NCBI GenBank assembly: GCA_016928995.1
Contig: JAFGJS010000032.1
Span: 1-16,538 of the forward strand
Origin: Candidatus Sumerlaeota bacterium
Lineage (GTDB): Bacteria > Sumerlaeota > Sumerlaeia > JAFGJS01
Direction of reading: 5' to 3'
Length of the DNA: 16,538 nucleotides
Part shown: positions 15,131 to 16,538 of the stretch, one piece after another
Layout of the letters: every line of letters begins with the position of its first letter
Position numbering within the stretch: the first letter of the stretch is position 1
Notes under the pieces: generated by a model
The model's database searches: none
Told to the model about the DNA's origin: nothing
Seen by the model: only the letters and a program-made list of their open reading frames with translations
Position numbers and translations under genes: made by a program

Positions 15131-15307
15131 TATTATAGATATAACTTGCAACCAATTTCCATTTGTCCTATATTCATCTGGCATTGCCCGAAGAAGGATC
15201 GCTTCTCCCGTCGCGCACAACAACGACATCTGCAAAATCCAAACGCGGCAGGTGGATGTTGTATGTTTTTTCATTGAGTTCAATCCCACGCCAGGAGCCA
15301 TGTCACC

Positions 15308-16468
15308 ATGAAAACAATTAGCTGGATCGCCTGCAGCCTCATCCTCCTCCTGACAACCGCAGCCCATACGACGACAGTTACGTTTTCATCGCCGATGGAA
15401 ATAACAACATCAGCATCACTCGCTCAATCGGTGTTTGCCATCGATCTGGATGGCGACGGCGATCCTGACATATTATCGGCGTCCTATGATGATAATAAAA
15501 TCGCGTGGTATGAAAACCGGTTGAATCAGGCGGAGCAGGATTTTGGTTCGCAGCAAGTGATCACAACTTCGACAATTGGCGCCCGTTCGGTGTGCGCTGC
15601 AGACCTGGACGGCGATGCCGATGCCGATGTGATCTCGTTATCCGAAAATGATTTTAGCATCGCATGGTATGAAAACCGATTGAATCAAACAACGCACGAT
15701 TTTGGACCACAGCAGGTGATTACCATATCTACGAAATACGCTCTCTTGATATATGTCTTGGATTTGGATAGCGATGGTGACGACGATGTGCTCTCATTAT
15801 TTTCAAATCAAATCGCATGGTTCGAAAACCGGTTAAACCAAGCAGAAATGGATTTTGGACCACTACAAACTATTTATTCTTCGTCCGGCGGTAATCTATC
15901 TGTAAGCGCTAAGGATTTTGACGACGATGGTGACGCGGACATCTTTTACTCAGAAATGTCTTCAACTTATATCGATTTTAATGCTTACTCTTGGCATATT
16001 ACGATCGGATGGCTTGAAAACAAGACAAATCAAACGGAACATAACTTTGAATGGCGAGAGATTATCGAGTCATTTTATCATTCCGATTTATCGGATGTAT
16101 TTCTCACATTGCTTCCTATGGATGTGGATGAAGATGGTGATTGGGATATTCTATCCTTTGAAGCACTATATTTTTCATCCATTAATATAAGTAACACGAT
16201 TGCATTGTATGAGAATCGTTTAAATCAAGTTGAACAACATTTCAATTCTCATAAATCCATTACTACATCGACAATAGCTTTACATGGTATCAAAGCAGCA
16301 GACATTGACTCTGATGGTGACGAAGATGTGCTTTGTCAATCACCAAATCAACGCGTATGGTATGAAAACCGATTGAATCAAACGGAACAGGATTTTGGAC
16401 CGCCCCAGAATATCATTGCTGACAACTACACGCGATCCATTTATCCAGTAGATATAGAGCCAATTTAA
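15308..16468 (+). CDS. Secreted FG-GAP/VCBS calcium-repeat protein, C-terminus apparently cut short
   Basis: This 386-residue exported protein has a signal peptide (hydrophobic core 5-17, likely cleavage near A18-A19). Six repeats of about 52-70 residues follow, each with a calcium-loop motif: DLDGDGDPD (46-54), DLDGDADAD (99-107), DLDSDGDDD (152-160), DFDDDGDAD (203-211), DVDEDGDWD (272-280) and DIDSDGDED (332-340). Each is followed by a WYENRLNQTEQDFG-like block. Such repeats form integrin-alpha-like beta-propeller blades. A seventh motif begins as YPVDIE and stops after two residues (PI), so the protein ends where DxDGD is expected. AGGAG lies ten bases before the ATG. The later repeats are more AT-rich than the first two. 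No enzyme domain or sorting tail is present; binding to a surface or partner is the usual guess. Confidence 0.85.
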   Translation: MKTISWIACSLILLLTTAAHTTTVTFSSPMEITTSASLAQSVFAIDLDGDGDPDILSASYDDNKIAWYENRLNQAEQDFGSQQVITTSTIGARSVCAADLDGDADADVISLSENDFSIAWYENRLNQTTHDFGPQQVITISTKYALLIYVLDLDSDGDDDVLSLFSNQIAWFENRLNQAEMDFGPLQTIYSSSGGNLSVSAKDFDDDGDADIFYSEMSSTYIDFNAYSWHITIGWLENKTNQTEHNFEWREIIESFYHSDLSDVFLTLLPMDVDEDGDWDILSFEALYFSSINISNTIALYENRLNQVEQHFNSHKSITTSTIALHGIKAADIDSDGDEDVLCQSPNQRVWYENRLNQTEQDFGPPQNIIADNYTRSIYPVDIEPI

Positions 16469-16538
16469 AAATACACTCTACTTTTGCTCATCCCAATCTC
16501 TGCTGAATGCAATTCCGCCGTCCCCCCGTTTTTTCAAG

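Overview
The window comes from a Gram-negative bacterium. A complete tripartite RND efflux pump with an outer-membrane lipoprotein channel requires two membranes. GC is roughly 55-60% in the core genes and clearly lower in the two flanks. The translation/SRP cluster reads ylxM-like, small membrane protein, ffh, rpsP, khpA, rimM, trmD. A YlxM-like gene before ffh and a KH-domain gene after rpsP are not the usual gammaproteobacterial arrangement. Together with a lysine-rich Ffh tail, a poly-serine-linked secreted ricin-lectin protein and FG-GAP repeat proteins, this suggests a deep-branching environmental lineage (PVC-, Hydrogenedentota-, Sumerlaeota- or Fibrobacterota-like). The taxon is inference and not secure.

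Layout. Positions 1-78 look like the outer end of an IS3-type insertion sequence whose transposase would lie off the left edge. 80-1351 (-) is an unrecognised three-helix membrane protein with a large extracytoplasmic domain. 1352-1961 holds no credible gene but carries a large REPIN-like inverted repeat (1835-1922). 1962-8615 (-) is one four-gene operon: TetR regulator, periplasmic adaptor, HAE1/AcrB-type RND pump and NodT/OprM-type outer-membrane factor. Two near-identical palindromic operator candidates lie in front of the regulator. 8991-9998 (-) is a secreted HExxH protein with a poly-Ser linker and a ricin-B lectin domain, with a strong promoter-proximal Shine-Dalgarno and a textbook terminator. 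10640-15021 (+) is the SRP/ribosome-maturation operon. 15308-16468 (+) is a secreted FG-GAP/VCBS calcium-repeat protein that appears cut off at the start of a seventh repeat.

How the genes work together. The regulator probably represses its own operon until an inducing compound is bound; the adaptor, pump and channel then span both membranes and export the compound. The right-hand operon supplies protein targeting (Ffh), the 30S subunit (S16, RimM), an RNA-binding KH protein and tRNA m1G37 methylation (TrmD). Two secreted proteins of unknown target flank the conserved genes.

The least explained items are several hairpin-forming elements inserted in or around the ffh-trmD operon, a conserved-looking 90-residue three-helix protein between ylxM and ffh, the paired operators, and the unusual HExxHxxGxGT protein. 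I see no CRISPR array, tRNA, rRNA or phage genes.
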